Below are positions 54,129 to 62,452 of a stretch of 64,000 nucleotides of DNA, one piece after another (the first letter of the stretch is position 1; every line of letters starts with the position of its first letter). A model generated the notes under the pieces. That model saw only the letters and a list, made by a program, of their open reading frames with translations, ran no database searches and was not told where the DNA came from. Source of the stretch: Aneurinibacillus sp. REN35 (GTDB lineage: Bacteria; Bacillota; Bacilli; Aneurinibacillales; Aneurinibacillaceae). The position numbers and the translations under genes were made by a program. The DNA lies in NCBI RefSeq assembly GCF_041379945.2, contig NZ_JBFTXJ020000015.1:1-64000 (forward strand), written 5' to 3'.

Positions 54129-54486
54129 GAGAAGTTACCGTCCTTGCTTCATTGCCTCTTCTCTCTACCTGATCAGCCGCAGGTAGTTTTTCCCGAGAAT
54201 GCCGCTTCTTTTCGTTTTTATGCTCCTCTCTCTCATGCTCATCGTCGTCCTCGTCATCATCATGGTCATATTCTTTGTACTCCTTCCACTCATCAAGAAA
54301 TTCATCTATCACACGGGTATCCTGCACTGTTTCTGTCCCTTGTACTGTATTCTTCTGCGATCCCGAATCAATTACAGGCAGCGCCTGTTTGCCCTCATCC
54401 ATCGCCTTGGTTGCTCCTACCAGCCCTATAAAAGTTGCTACACTCGATATACCGACTGTCCATTTAAACCATACATTTCTTTTCAT
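54118..54486 (-). CDS. Membrane-anchored acidic/His-rich protein
   Basis: A 122-residue protein with an N-terminal membrane segment or signal peptide (WTVGISSVATFIGLVGATKA) and a highly charged tail containing DHDDDEDDDEHEREEH. The tail could bind divalent metals outside the cell. First gene of the operon with apbE and the ferric-reductase-like gene, overlapping apbE by 11 bases. No family recognised. Confidence 0.65.
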   Translation of the reverse strand: MKRNVWFKWTVGISSVATFIGLVGATKAMDEGKQALPVIDSGSQKNTVQGTETVQDTRVIDEFLDEWKEYKEYDHDDDEDDDEHEREEHKNEKKRHSREKLPAADQVERRGNEARTVTSHAS

Positions 54487-54595
54487 TTTTTCCTCCTATC
54501 CTACCGCCCAGCTTTTCGCTTTCAGGCAAATATGTGTATGACCCTACTATATCCGGGCTATCTGAAAATACCGTGAAAAAATGAATTTTATTTTT

Positions 54596-54626
54596 AGTAC
54601 TAGGTGCTAATACTTTGTGTTATAAT
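54596..54626 (+). promoter_or_regulatory. Nitroreductase promoter with inverted repeat
   Basis: AGTACTA-GGTGC-TAATACT (one mismatch in 7-bp arms) at 54596-54614 lies directly upstream of TATAAT (54621). Inverted repeats of this style are bound by DUF24/HxlR-type regulators that control nitroreductases in Bacillus; that link is inferred. Confidence 0.45.
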
Positions 54627-54668
54627 AGGGCTGATTGTACAGTATCCGAAAAGCAGGTGACATTCTAT

Positions 54669-55316
54669 ATGCAATATACCGAGTTCAAAGAGATTGTGTT
54701 AGGACGCCGCAGCGTGAGAAAATTCACCAATGAAGCGGTGAGTGTAGAAGATGTAAAAGAAATCATCGACTGCGCACGTTATGCGCCAAGCGATACCAAT
54801 TCGCAAACATGGGAATTCATCGCAATTTTAAATACAGGAAAAATTAAAGAAATCTCCGACATGACGTGGGAAGAGCTGCATAAAATCGCAGATGAAGCCA
54901 AAGATCGTGGTCTTGAAAAAGAAGCACGGCTGCTGGCACGCTCCTTCGGCCCGTATGCTACCGCCTTTACTGGAGCGCCGGCTCTTATCGTCTGCCTTGC
55001 CACACCTTACAATTCCAAATTCCGCGAGCGGATTTTCGACCCGATTACAATTAGTGAGCCTTCCTTCTGGAGCGAAGAAGGTATCAAGAGCAGTTGTCTT
55101 GCCATTCAGAATCTCATGCTGGCTGCACACGCCAAAGGGTTAGCAACCTGTGCGATGACAGGTCCCGTACTGCTTGCCCAGCACCGCATCCGTGAATATC
55201 TCGATATTCCTTCTGAAAAGCAGATCAATATGGTGATCGCGCTTGGTCATCCCGCCGAGACACCGGCACGTCTTCAACGTAAGCCAGTAGAAGATATCCT
55301 GCAAATTATCGAATAA
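54669..55316 (+). CDS. Nitroreductase family protein
   Basis: A 215-residue FMN-dependent nitroreductase. N-terminal FMN-binding pattern RRSVRKFTNEAVSVEDVKEI, then ARYAPSDTNSQTWEF and the LAAHAKGLATCAMTGP segment typical of the family. It reduces nitro compounds or quinones with NAD(P)H. I start at the ATG at 54669 after GCAGGTGAC; 18 codons upstream are in frame but have no site. It is followed by a strong terminator. Confidence 0.88.
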   Translation: MQYTEFKEIVLGRRSVRKFTNEAVSVEDVKEIIDCARYAPSDTNSQTWEFIAILNTGKIKEISDMTWEELHKIADEAKDRGLEKEARLLARSFGPYATAFTGAPALIVCLATPYNSKFRERIFDPITISEPSFWSEEGIKSSCLAIQNLMLAAHAKGLATCAMTGPVLLAQHRIREYLDIPSEKQINMVIALGHPAETPARLQRKPVEDILQIIE

Positions 55317-55318
55317 CG

Positions 55319-55360
55319 CAAAAAGCAGCAGAGAGTAACGGACTCCCTGCTGCTTTTTTT
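55319..55360 (+). terminator. Terminator
   Basis: AAGCAGCAG...CTGCTGCTT stem with GAGT/GACTC extension and seven T, directly after the nitroreductase gene. Confidence 0.85.
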
Positions 55361-55409
55361 ATTTGCTAAATCAGGTATACTTTATATATCAGAGTGGGAG
55401 GTGCTTACG

Positions 55410-55823
55410 ATGCAAGAACATATACACGAAAACCCCATCTTGCTGTTTGACGGTGTATGCAATCTCTGCAACCATGCTGTATTATTCATTATCAAGCATG
55501 ACCCGAAGGAGACGATTCGCTTTGCCTCCCTGCAATCGGACATTGGACAAGCGCTCGTAAAGCAGCATGGGCTTCTCTCTCATGGACTGAAAAGCATTGT
55601 GCTGATCGAAGCGAACAAAGCGTACACAAAATCAAGCGCCGCTCTAAAAGTGGCACGCAGGCTGCAGCGTCCCTGGCCCCTGCTCTACGTTTTCATAGCG
55701 GTGCCGCGTCCGGTGCGTGACATTGTCTATAACTGGATCGCCCGCAACCGTTACCGCTGGTTTGGCAAAAAGGAACAGTGCATGATACCAACACCCGAGC
55801 TCCGCAAACGATTTCTTGACTGA
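55410..55823 (+). CDS. DUF393 (DCC) thiol-disulfide oxidoreductase-like protein
   Basis: A 137-residue protein with the DCC signature LLFDGVCNLCN (D-x-x-C-x-x-C) near residue 12, then RFASLQSDIGQAL and a C-terminal basic segment (NWIARNRYRWFGKK). The CxxC suggests a thioredoxin-like redox role, but no function is established. Start ATG at 55410 after GGGAGGTG. It ends four bases from the stop of the opposing CrtI-like gene. Confidence 0.87.
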   Translation: MQEHIHENPILLFDGVCNLCNHAVLFIIKHDPKETIRFASLQSDIGQALVKQHGLLSHGLKSIVLIEANKAYTKSSAALKVARRLQRPWPLLYVFIAVPRPVRDIVYNWIARNRYRWFGKKEQCMIPTPELRKRFLD

Positions 55824-55827
55824 CACT

Positions 55828-57954
55828 TTATGCGGTGTGTTGTACCTCATTTCTTGCTTCGAAGTAAGGTGCAAGCAGGTTGGCCGCTTCTCCCCCGCTA
55901 ATCACAACCGCTTCAATGCCCGGTCCGTACCCAACCCCGGCTCCAACCAGATACAATCCCTTTACCGGGGATTTCACATACGGAAATATACTTTCGCCTT
56001 CTACTATTTGCCGTTTCACATTATAAACCGAGCCCTCATGGGTACGCATATACTTCGCTACGGTTTTAGGTGTGGCGACTTCCGAGAATAGAATAGAAGC
56101 CGCGGCTGCTTCATCAATCTGTGCCAGAATTTCACTACATATCTGATCGATCTCTTTCTTTACCGCCTGGTATTGTTCTTCTGACATGGATGCATATAAG
56201 CTGGCCTGTGCTTTTGTAATCAGATTGATCGTTACCGTACTCTTCTGCTGAGGCGCAAGAGAAGCATCGCGTGAAGATGGTGAGTGAATGCCCGCTCCAG
56301 TAAAGGTGATATCTATCTCCGAGAGGCGCATCGGCTTAGGCAACGTATAATGGATCAGCCGATCCGTGCAAAATGGCCGATCTATGGCTGCATTCCATAC
56401 GAATAAGGACATAGACGCCTCAAGCCTTTTCACTTTTTCTCTGTATGCTTGAGGCAAGTTGGGAAGGCCGACTAACTGTTCATACGTTATACGCGGGTCA
56501 GCATTGGAGATGACGACCGAAGCATAATAACTTGCCTTATCGGTCTGAACCCCCTTCACTTCTCCCTCTTCTATTATAATGGATTTCACATCTGTAGATA
56601 TTTTGATATCACTGCCATATTGCCGCAGCTTATCGGCAAGCCTCTTCGCCAGCTCACCGGAACCACCTGATGGACGATATCCTCCGACAATAAAATAGCC
56701 CATGAGTGCAATCATACTGCTTGTCGGGGTACGCCTTCCCTTATCCCCAACATATCCGGTAAGAATCGACAATTGCTTACATACGACCGGATGACTCACA
56801 AACGCATCCAACAGTTCATGCCATTCAGTATCCTTCCAACGTAAGTAATGCGGATTCTGCTCAGCATATGCGTTCATCTCTTCCATTGTCTGCGGAATGT
56901 ACGGAGCAACCCGATCAGGTGCAAATACAGTATACATCTCTTCATAACAAGCCTTAAGCTCAGCAAATAATGCATGAATGGACTCTTTTTCTTCTGGAAA
57001 TTGTTCCATCATCTGATCGCGCCATTCCATAAAGTCATGCGGAATTGTATATGTTTCTTCCCCATTCCGAAATTCATACGTATTTCTAAGCCATACCAGT
57101 TCATCTTCTAGCCCATGGCGCCCAAGCAGGTGACGAAGCGGTCCTTCTGCTCCCAAGCCGCTAATTGATTCCACGCCAGCTTCGAATTTATACCCGCCGC
57201 GCCGAGTATAGGTCGTGCAAGCACCTCCAATTAGATAATGCTGCTCAAGTACAAGCACCTTAACCCCACGCTGCGCCAGCTCAATGGCTGCCGTTAATCC
57301 TCCAATGCCGGAGCCGACTACAATCACATCATACTCATTGGGTGCAGCAGGAGGTGTGGAAGCAATGACAGGGGACCACGCTACTTCCGGCTCCTCTCTG
57401 TGCTGCATCCTCTCCGCATATTTCCGCTGCATATGTACAGGCAGAAGAATATTCGCCACAACCCCAAACACGTTCCAGATATTTGCCGCTATAATACCTG
57501 TAACAAGCGGCAGGATGCCCACTGCTGTGAGTGTGGCAAACAACGCCGCCATTAAAAACAATCCTGTCCATATTCCGGTAAGCAGCTGGTTAATCGAGAG
57601 AAACAACGGATGATTCCATACTGCTTGGGGTGTGGTTTCTTTGGCATACTGCATCGTAAATGGGTTAGAAGAGAACAACGAGAGGCCTGTGGAGATGGTA
57701 AGAATGGTATAAATGGTTACCTGTCCGTATTCCAATACCGGAATTGCAGGAAAAAACAAGACCGTAACCCCTGCCGCTAAAAAGTATACTACGTTAATCA
57801 CACTGAGCGTCTTAACCTGCTTTCTTGGCATTTGACGCACCAAAAGCCCGATTGCGATCACCAATGCGATCACACAACCAAGCCAGCGCGGCTGTACAGT
57901 TAACGCTATGATAAGTGGAATGAAATCAAGCAGAATCAATCCTAATGTTTTCAT
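55828..57954 (-). CDS. Membrane-domain fusion to a CrtI/CrtISO-type FAD oxidoreductase
   Basis: A 708-residue protein. Residues about 1-185 form five or six membrane helices (for example FAAGVTVLFFPAIPVLE-like and LLTGIWTGLFLMAALFATLT regions), ending in a basic stretch. Residues about 205-700 are a phytoene-desaturase-type flavoprotein with the FAD motif YDVIVVGSGIGGLTAAIELA and the C-terminal GLYLVGAGVGYGPGIEAVVI segment. No carotenoid genes are near, so the substrate is unknown. I start at the ATG at 57954 after GAAGGGAG. A broken TetR gene lies divergently. Confidence 0.8.
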   Translation of the reverse strand: MKTLGLILLDFIPLIIALTVQPRWLGCVIALVIAIGLLVRQMPRKQVKTLSVINVVYFLAAGVTVLFFPAIPVLEYGQVTIYTILTISTGLSLFSSNPFTMQYAKETTPQAVWNHPLFLSINQLLTGIWTGLFLMAALFATLTAVGILPLVTGIIAANIWNVFGVVANILLPVHMQRKYAERMQHREEPEVAWSPVIASTPPAAPNEYDVIVVGSGIGGLTAAIELAQRGVKVLVLEQHYLIGGACTTYTRRGGYKFEAGVESISGLGAEGPLRHLLGRHGLEDELVWLRNTYEFRNGEETYTIPHDFMEWRDQMMEQFPEEKESIHALFAELKACYEEMYTVFAPDRVAPYIPQTMEEMNAYAEQNPHYLRWKDTEWHELLDAFVSHPVVCKQLSILTGYVGDKGRRTPTSSMIALMGYFIVGGYRPSGGSGELAKRLADKLRQYGSDIKISTDVKSIIIEEGEVKGVQTDKASYYASVVISNADPRITYEQLVGLPNLPQAYREKVKRLEASMSLFVWNAAIDRPFCTDRLIHYTLPKPMRLSEIDITFTGAGIHSPSSRDASLAPQQKSTVTINLITKAQASLYASMSEEQYQAVKKEIDQICSEILAQIDEAAAASILFSEVATPKTVAKYMRTHEGSVYNVKRQIVEGESIFPYVKSPVKGLYLVGAGVGYGPGIEAVVISGGEAANLLAPYFEARNEVQHTA

Positions 57955-58002
57955 ATTTCTCCCTTCGCTATCTGGAATATTTTTCTTATAGATTATCATA
58001 CC

Positions 58003-58013
58003 ATCGGTCCGAT
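58003..58013. promoter_or_regulatory. Palindrome in crtI-like/tetR intergenic region
   Basis: ATCGGTCCGAT, an 11-base palindrome between divergent genes, is a candidate operator for the (now broken) TetR regulator. Confidence 0.4.
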
Positions 58014-58054
58014 TATACGATAAAAATACTATATTTTACGGAAAGGAAGTGCTT

Positions 58055-58326
58055 ATGAATTCATCGTTTGCTTCTAATCCAAACTTTCAACTGTTGCTGT
58101 CTGTTACCAAGCAAACCATTCAGGAATTGGGGTATAATAAGACTACCCTTCAGGAAATTATTGCTCGCTCCAGACCATTACAGAGGGAATCATCCCCCAA
58201 ATTACGAATGATAAAGATGTGTCTAATATGATCTTTGTCTAGCTGCTGAGCCGAAGAGATGACCCAGTCATTCAAAACATTTTACGTCGTATGAATCAAC
58301 GCACCCTTTCCGCCGCCGCAGAGTAA
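58055..58326 (+). pseudogene. Decayed TetR-family regulator
   Basis: The first 30 or so codons encode a TetR-like N-terminus (NFQLLLSVTKQTIQELGYNK then TTLQEIIARS), good through the start of the helix-turn-helix. The frame then jumps: in another frame the rest reads QTITEGIIPQITNDKDV, a stop, and VIQNILRRMNQRTLSAAAE to a TAA at 58326. Most of the ligand domain is missing. So the gene suffered an internal deletion plus a nonsense change. AAAGGAAGTG precedes the ATG. It is divergent from the CrtI-like gene it likely once regulated. Confidence 0.75.
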
Positions 58327-58345
58327 GGAAGCATGTATATATAAG

Positions 58346-58380
58346 AAGCCCCCGGCATATTTCTATCGCCAGGGGCTTTC
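58346..58380. terminator. Bidirectional terminator
   Basis: AAGCCCCCGGC/GCCAGGGGCTT stem between the tetR remnant and the minus-strand CorC-like gene. Confidence 0.7.
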
Positions 58381-58389
58381 CTTATCCAT

Positions 58390-59265
58390 TCATAGATCGA
58401 CTCCATCTTCTACCGCTCTAATCTTTCTTGCTTCAAGCCATTTGATCTGCAGACCGTCCATCTCTTTTACTGTAAACCGCCATTGTGCACGATCCACATA
58501 CATTCCTTCCCGAATGATACGAATTCGTGCGGCAACCCAACCACCAATCGTATCAAACCCATCCTCTTGATCAATTCCTGTAAGTTCTGCTACTTCCGAA
58601 AGCAGGACCTTATTGTCCAACAGGTAATGCCCCGGTCCGATTCTCTCGACAGGTGAACGCTCATGTGTATCAAATTCATCGCGGATCTCTCCAACGATTT
58701 CTTCCAATATATCTTCCATTGTGGCCATCCCGGCTGTACCGCCGTACTCATCAATTAGAACGGCAATCGACGTGTGCTTCTCCCGCATCTTCTCAAGCAG
58801 CTTCTCAAGCGGAGCCGCTTCATTGACAAATAGCACCGGACGCATTACATCCATGAGCGTAATGCTCTTATCTTCAAAATACGTAATAAACAGTTCCTTG
58901 GCATGCACTACACCAAGAATACGATCCTTATCTTCACCTGCAACCGGATAACGGGTAAAGCCTTCTGTACATATGGTCCGCAGACTTGTCTCTAGACTCT
59001 CTCCGGCATACAGACAGACCATCTCGGTACGCGGTACCATAATTTCGCGCGCGACCCGGTCCCCGAATTTAAAGATATTGTTCACGTAAGCATATTCCGT
59101 AGAATTCATTTGGCCGCTATCCAAACGTTCTGCCAATAGGAGGTGAAGTTCTTCTTCCGAACGAACGCGCCGATCTTTGGCCTTACGCACAGCCAAGCGT
59201 AAGACCAACACGATATTGACGGCAAGAAGCAATGCAATCAACAGCATACTTATGACACCGTCCAT
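58390..59265 (-). CDS. CorC/HlyC-type CBS-domain protein without DUF21 domain
   Basis: A 291-residue protein. One N-terminal membrane helix (about residues 5-25) replaces the DUF21 membrane domain found in its paralogue at 61109. A CBS pair (IMVPRTEMVCLYAGESLETS, and VLIDEYGGTAGMATMEDILE) and a C-terminal CorC_HlyC domain (LDNKVLLSEVAELTGI, FDTIGGWVAARI) follow. Residue-level similarity to 61109 runs from the EEELHLLLAERLDSGQMN segment to the end. Probably linked to magnesium or cobalt efflux, or a regulatory partner; inference. The start is preceded by a conserved SD-hairpin element. Confidence 0.85.
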   Translation of the reverse strand: MDGVISMLLIALLLAVNIVLVLRLAVRKAKDRRVRSEEELHLLLAERLDSGQMNSTEYAYVNNIFKFGDRVAREIMVPRTEMVCLYAGESLETSLRTICTEGFTRYPVAGEDKDRILGVVHAKELFITYFEDKSITLMDVMRPVLFVNEAAPLEKLLEKMREKHTSIAVLIDEYGGTAGMATMEDILEEIVGEIRDEFDTHERSPVERIGPGHYLLDNKVLLSEVAELTGIDQEDGFDTIGGWVAARIRIIREGMYVDRAQWRFTVKEMDGLQIKWLEARKIRAVEDGVDL

Positions 59266-59288
59266 CTGCTCCCCGAGGGGCCACCTCC
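59266..59288 (-). promoter_or_regulatory. Ribosome-binding site with inserted GC hairpin (CorC-like gene 1)
   Basis: On the minus strand GGAGG is separated from the ATG by 18 bases containing CCCCTCGGGG. Only folding of the hairpin brings the Shine-Dalgarno sequence to normal distance. The same arrangement precedes the paralogue. Confidence 0.6.
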
Positions 59289-59310
59289 GTCATACGAATA
59301 TTATTATGCT

Positions 59311-60255
59311 CTACTCATCTCCGCCAAAAAAGTCACCGAAGTCACCAAAACCGCCGCCTTCGTCCTCTCCTCCGTCAAACGCACCTTCCATTTCCTCGTC
59401 ACCTAGCATATCATCCATTAATTCTGAAAGAACAATCCCGCCAAGCAAGCCTGCTGCCATACCGCCCATCGCACCACCAAATCCGCTGTGACGGTGATGG
59501 CCCTGCTTGTATCCCATCATATTCCGCTGATGAAGGTATGCATTCGGATTTTCAAGCATTTCCTCCATTACTTGCTGTAGATAATTCTTCAGTTGAGTCA
59601 GATCAGCAAGCACTTCATTAGACAGCGTAATTTCACGTTTGATTTCTATTTCACGTCCAAATGACGGCAGATCCAATTCCAACAGGAGACGAATCTGTTC
59701 ATCTTCAATGGCAGCAATGAACTCTACCTCATTCACCTGCCCGCGCAGAAAAGCGGTCGGGAAAAACTCAAACTCCTGAGCATATCCGTCAAAAGCGCGG
59801 GAATCATGCTTCTCCCGCATGCCTAATTGTTCAAAAGCGGTAATAATATTTGTAAAACGAGCAGGAGGATTCACACGAATGTAGTCGTTATCCTGACTAT
59901 CGACACCTGCCGCGATATCAAGATTTGTCGTGAAGTAGTATGCGACCGTATGGCTTGAGATCAACAGATCTTTTGGCAGTTGGTATGTAAACGGAAGCAC
60001 CTTTCTTTCACCTGCACCAAGATTAAAACGGCAGGAGAACGGTATCGTCGCAACCGCCTGACGATGCTCGTTCTTCTTGGTACGAAGCGCCAGCATAAAC
60101 GCTACATCGACTTTATTGATGTATTGTTCAACCGCTCCTCCCTGCATAATTAACTCACCTTCAATTACATCTCCAAGCGTATATTCACTTTTGTGAAGCA
60201 CAAGATCGACTTTGGCTGAGCCAACTCCCATTTTTGCCATGAATTTTTTGAACAT
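59311..60255 (-). CDS. spo0M: Spo0M sporulation-control protein
   Basis: A 314-residue Spo0M family protein with an arrestin-like two-sheet domain (KVDLVLHKSEYTLGDVIEGE at residues 15-34, then FSCRFNLGAGERKVLPF and YFTTNLDIAAGVDSQDND). The last 60 residues are Gly-rich and acidic. Spo0M affects sporulation and cell structure in Bacillus subtilis. Its normal length of about 258 is exceeded by the tail. Start at the ATG at 60255 after AAAGGGAG. Confidence 0.9.
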   Translation of the reverse strand: MFKKFMAKMGVGSAKVDLVLHKSEYTLGDVIEGELIMQGGAVEQYINKVDVAFMLALRTKKNEHRQAVATIPFSCRFNLGAGERKVLPFTYQLPKDLLISSHTVAYYFTTNLDIAAGVDSQDNDYIRVNPPARFTNIITAFEQLGMREKHDSRAFDGYAQEFEFFPTAFLRGQVNEVEFIAAIEDEQIRLLLELDLPSFGREIEIKREITLSNEVLADLTQLKNYLQQVMEEMLENPNAYLHQRNMMGYKQGHHRHSGFGGAMGGMAAGLLGGIVLSELMDDMLGDEEMEGAFDGGEDEGGGFGDFGDFFGGDE

Positions 60256-60387
60256 TCTACTACTCCCTTTCCATGCATCATTATGTACTAACCGTTCAGC
60301 AGAACGTTACGGTTTATATTATCTATTGTATACGCTGACAGACTTATGCAGTTGCATTTTTTATAAGAATAGACAGAAAATTTTTTT

Positions 60388-60963
60388 CTACTGTTCAATC
60401 TTACGGTCCGGGAAGGCTTCCTTGATATTATTCCATACGCCCCGTTCTGCCTTACGCGCTTCCTGCTGCCATGTACGAATCATATCCACATACTTTACAT
60501 TCGGAGGGAATGTCGCTAAGCGGGCCAGTCCACTGCGTACGAGTGTACCGTTGAAGAATTCTCCCTTGCCATCAGCTACATCTATATAAGCATAACGCAG
60601 CCAGCGCCCATAGCGATCATTGCCCTGCACATCCTTCTCCAGCCATATATCCTTTCCTTCAAGACGCTCGATTGCGTATTGCTTCGCTTCATCACCCAGA
60701 TACCCTTTTGGGCGATTGGGCGCTTTGGACTCGGGCGTATCGATTAAGATGAGACGAACTTTATGCTCCGCTCCCTTCACTTTCGCAACAAACGTGTCAC
60801 CATCCACTACTCTTACGACGGTCGCCTTTTGCAGCTTTTTTCCCGTCACGTCCACAAGCGCTTTGGACTCTGTTTCTTTTTTCTCCAATGCCGATCCACA
60901 TGCTGATAATATACCTATACTCAGCAAAATCAACACCAGCAGTCCACTGATTTTCTTCTTCAT
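60388..60963 (-). CDS. Thermonuclease-like (SNase) lipoprotein
   Basis: A 191-residue staphylococcal-nuclease family protein with a lipoprotein signal ending in SAC (Cys22). Catalytic residues appear in VVDGDTFVAKVKG (Asp), RLILIDTPES (Arg and Asp) and YLGDEAKQYAIERLEGKDIW with EKDVQGNDRYGRWLRYAYID (Glu and Arg). A calcium-dependent extracellular nuclease is expected. Start ATG at 60963 after AGGGTGG. Common in Bacillales. Confidence 0.9.
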   Translation of the reverse strand: MKKKISGLLVLILLSIGILSACGSALEKKETESKALVDVTGKKLQKATVVRVVDGDTFVAKVKGAEHKVRLILIDTPESKAPNRPKGYLGDEAKQYAIERLEGKDIWLEKDVQGNDRYGRWLRYAYIDVADGKGEFFNGTLVRSGLARLATFPPNVKYVDMIRTWQQEARKAERGVWNNIKEAFPDRKIEQ

Positions 60964-61060
60964 TTATCTTCCACCCTTTCTCTTTATGCCGCTCTCTTAT
61001 GACGAATCGTAAGGCAATGAGCCTCACACCTTCTGCCCCCACCCTACCTACTCCCGACAA

Positions 61061-61099
61061 AAAACAGGCTGCCTTTGCGTCAGCACGGCACCCTGTTTT
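61061..61099 (-). terminator. Terminator
   Basis: Minus-strand AAAACAGGGTGCC/GGCAGCCTGTTTT hairpin followed by T-rich sequence, just after the CorC-like gene at 61109. Confidence 0.75.
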
Positions 61100-61108
61100 G
61101 TATCTTGC

Positions 61109-62428
61109 TTATTGCAGGCCAGTTTCTTCAGCCTGTTCCGGTTCTGCAATTCGCTTAATTTCAACCTGCTTAATCTGCAAACCGTCCGTTTCACGCACCG
61201 TAAACTGCCAATTCGCTACTTCAACCTTCTGGCCTTCTTCAATCGTAAGGATATTTGCGGCAATCCATCCACCGATCGTATCGAATTCGGGATCTGCCAC
61301 AATCCCTGTCAACTCTTCGACTTCCGAAAGCAAAACCTTGTTGTCGAGAATATAATGATGTTCGCCTGTCTTTTCAATCGGCGGGCGTTCATTGGCATCG
61401 AACTCGTCCCGAATCTCGCCTACGATTTCTTCAAGAATATCTTCCATGGTGACAAGTCCGGACGTTCCGCCATACTCATCGATTAGGATCGCAAGCGAGT
61501 TGCGCTGCTTTTGCATCTTTTTCAATAAGGTTTCAATTGGTGTGGCCTCATTGACAAACAACACGGGACGAATCATCTTCGTGATATCCACTTGTGGGTT
61601 CTCCAAATACCGCATGAACAGTTCTTTTGTATGGATGACGCCGATGACATGATCTTTGTCCTCCTGTACAATCGGGTACCGGGTAAAACCCTCTCTGCGA
61701 ATGGTTTGAAAATGCTCCTGCAAATTCTCTTCTATATATAAGCACGCCATCTCGGTACGCGGCACCATGATTTCACGCGCTACACGTTCATCAAATTTAA
61801 AGATATTATTCATGTACGTAAATTCAGACGTATTGATCTCGCCACTCTCTAAGCTCTGAGCAAGAATCAAACGAAGCTCTTCCTCCGAGTGTGCCTGCTC
61901 ATGCTCATTTGCCGGTTTCATACCGAATAGACGAATAAACAAACCAGCTGAGCCGTTCAATGCCCAAATGAACGGATACATGATTTTATAGAAAACAATG
62001 AGCGGGCGGGCCAGCAACAGACTCAACCACTCCGCTTTTTGGATGGCTACCGTCTTCGGTGCAAGCTCTCCTAGCACCACATGAAGAAATGTAATCAATG
62101 AAAAGGCTAAAATAAAAGAAAGTGTGTTGGCCAACTGCTCAGGTACATTATAATCCAGAAACAGCGGCTGCAGCAGATGGTGAACAGTCGGCTCACCCAG
62201 CCAGCCTAATCCCAATGCCGTAATGGTAATGCCAAGCTGACACGCCGATAAATACCCGTCCAAATTAGTAAGAATACGCTGTACGGCAAAGGCTGATTTA
62301 CTTCCTTCCATTGCCAATTGATTAATCCGGGTCGGCCGCACCTTAATTACCGCAAATTCAGCAGCGACAAAGAACGCTGTGGCGATAATTAAAACTGCGA
62401 CCAAAATTAGGTTAATAATACTGTCCAT
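61109..62428 (-). CDS. CorC/HlyC-type transporter-associated protein with DUF21 domain
   Basis: A 439-residue protein of the hemolysin/CorC family. A DUF21 membrane domain with about four helices (residues 1-180), a CBS pair (IMVPRTEMACLYIEENLQEH; VLIDEYGGTSGLVTMEDILE) and a CorC_HlyC domain (LDNKVLLSEVEELTGIVADP) occur in order. Members are involved in magnesium/cobalt efflux or sodium-magnesium exchange. Start at the ATG at 62428, preceded by the same hairpin-separated ribosome-binding site as the paralogue at 58390. Confidence 0.9.
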   Translation of the reverse strand: MDSIINLILVAVLIIATAFFVAAEFAVIKVRPTRINQLAMEGSKSAFAVQRILTNLDGYLSACQLGITITALGLGWLGEPTVHHLLQPLFLDYNVPEQLANTLSFILAFSLITFLHVVLGELAPKTVAIQKAEWLSLLLARPLIVFYKIMYPFIWALNGSAGLFIRLFGMKPANEHEQAHSEEELRLILAQSLESGEINTSEFTYMNNIFKFDERVAREIMVPRTEMACLYIEENLQEHFQTIRREGFTRYPIVQEDKDHVIGVIHTKELFMRYLENPQVDITKMIRPVLFVNEATPIETLLKKMQKQRNSLAILIDEYGGTSGLVTMEDILEEIVGEIRDEFDANERPPIEKTGEHHYILDNKVLLSEVEELTGIVADPEFDTIGGWIAANILTIEEGQKVEVANWQFTVRETDGLQIKQVEIKRIAEPEQAEETGLQ

Positions 62429-62452
62429 CTACTCCCCGACGGGGCCACCTCC
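62429..62452 (-). promoter_or_regulatory. Ribosome-binding site with inserted GC hairpin (CorC-like gene 2)
   Basis: Minus-strand GGAGG at 62448-62452, then TGG, then CCCC-GTC-GGGG, then AGTAG before ATG. The 19-base spacer is too long unless the stem folds, and its sequence nearly matches that of the paralogue although it is non-coding. Confidence 0.65.

Noticed and set aside
54420-54470. GAT in the membrane segment (LVGATKA) of the acidic protein as an ApbE flavinylation site.
   Set aside because: The motif needs an upstream Asp and Ser/Thr-Gly before AT; here it lies inside a hydrophobic helix without them.
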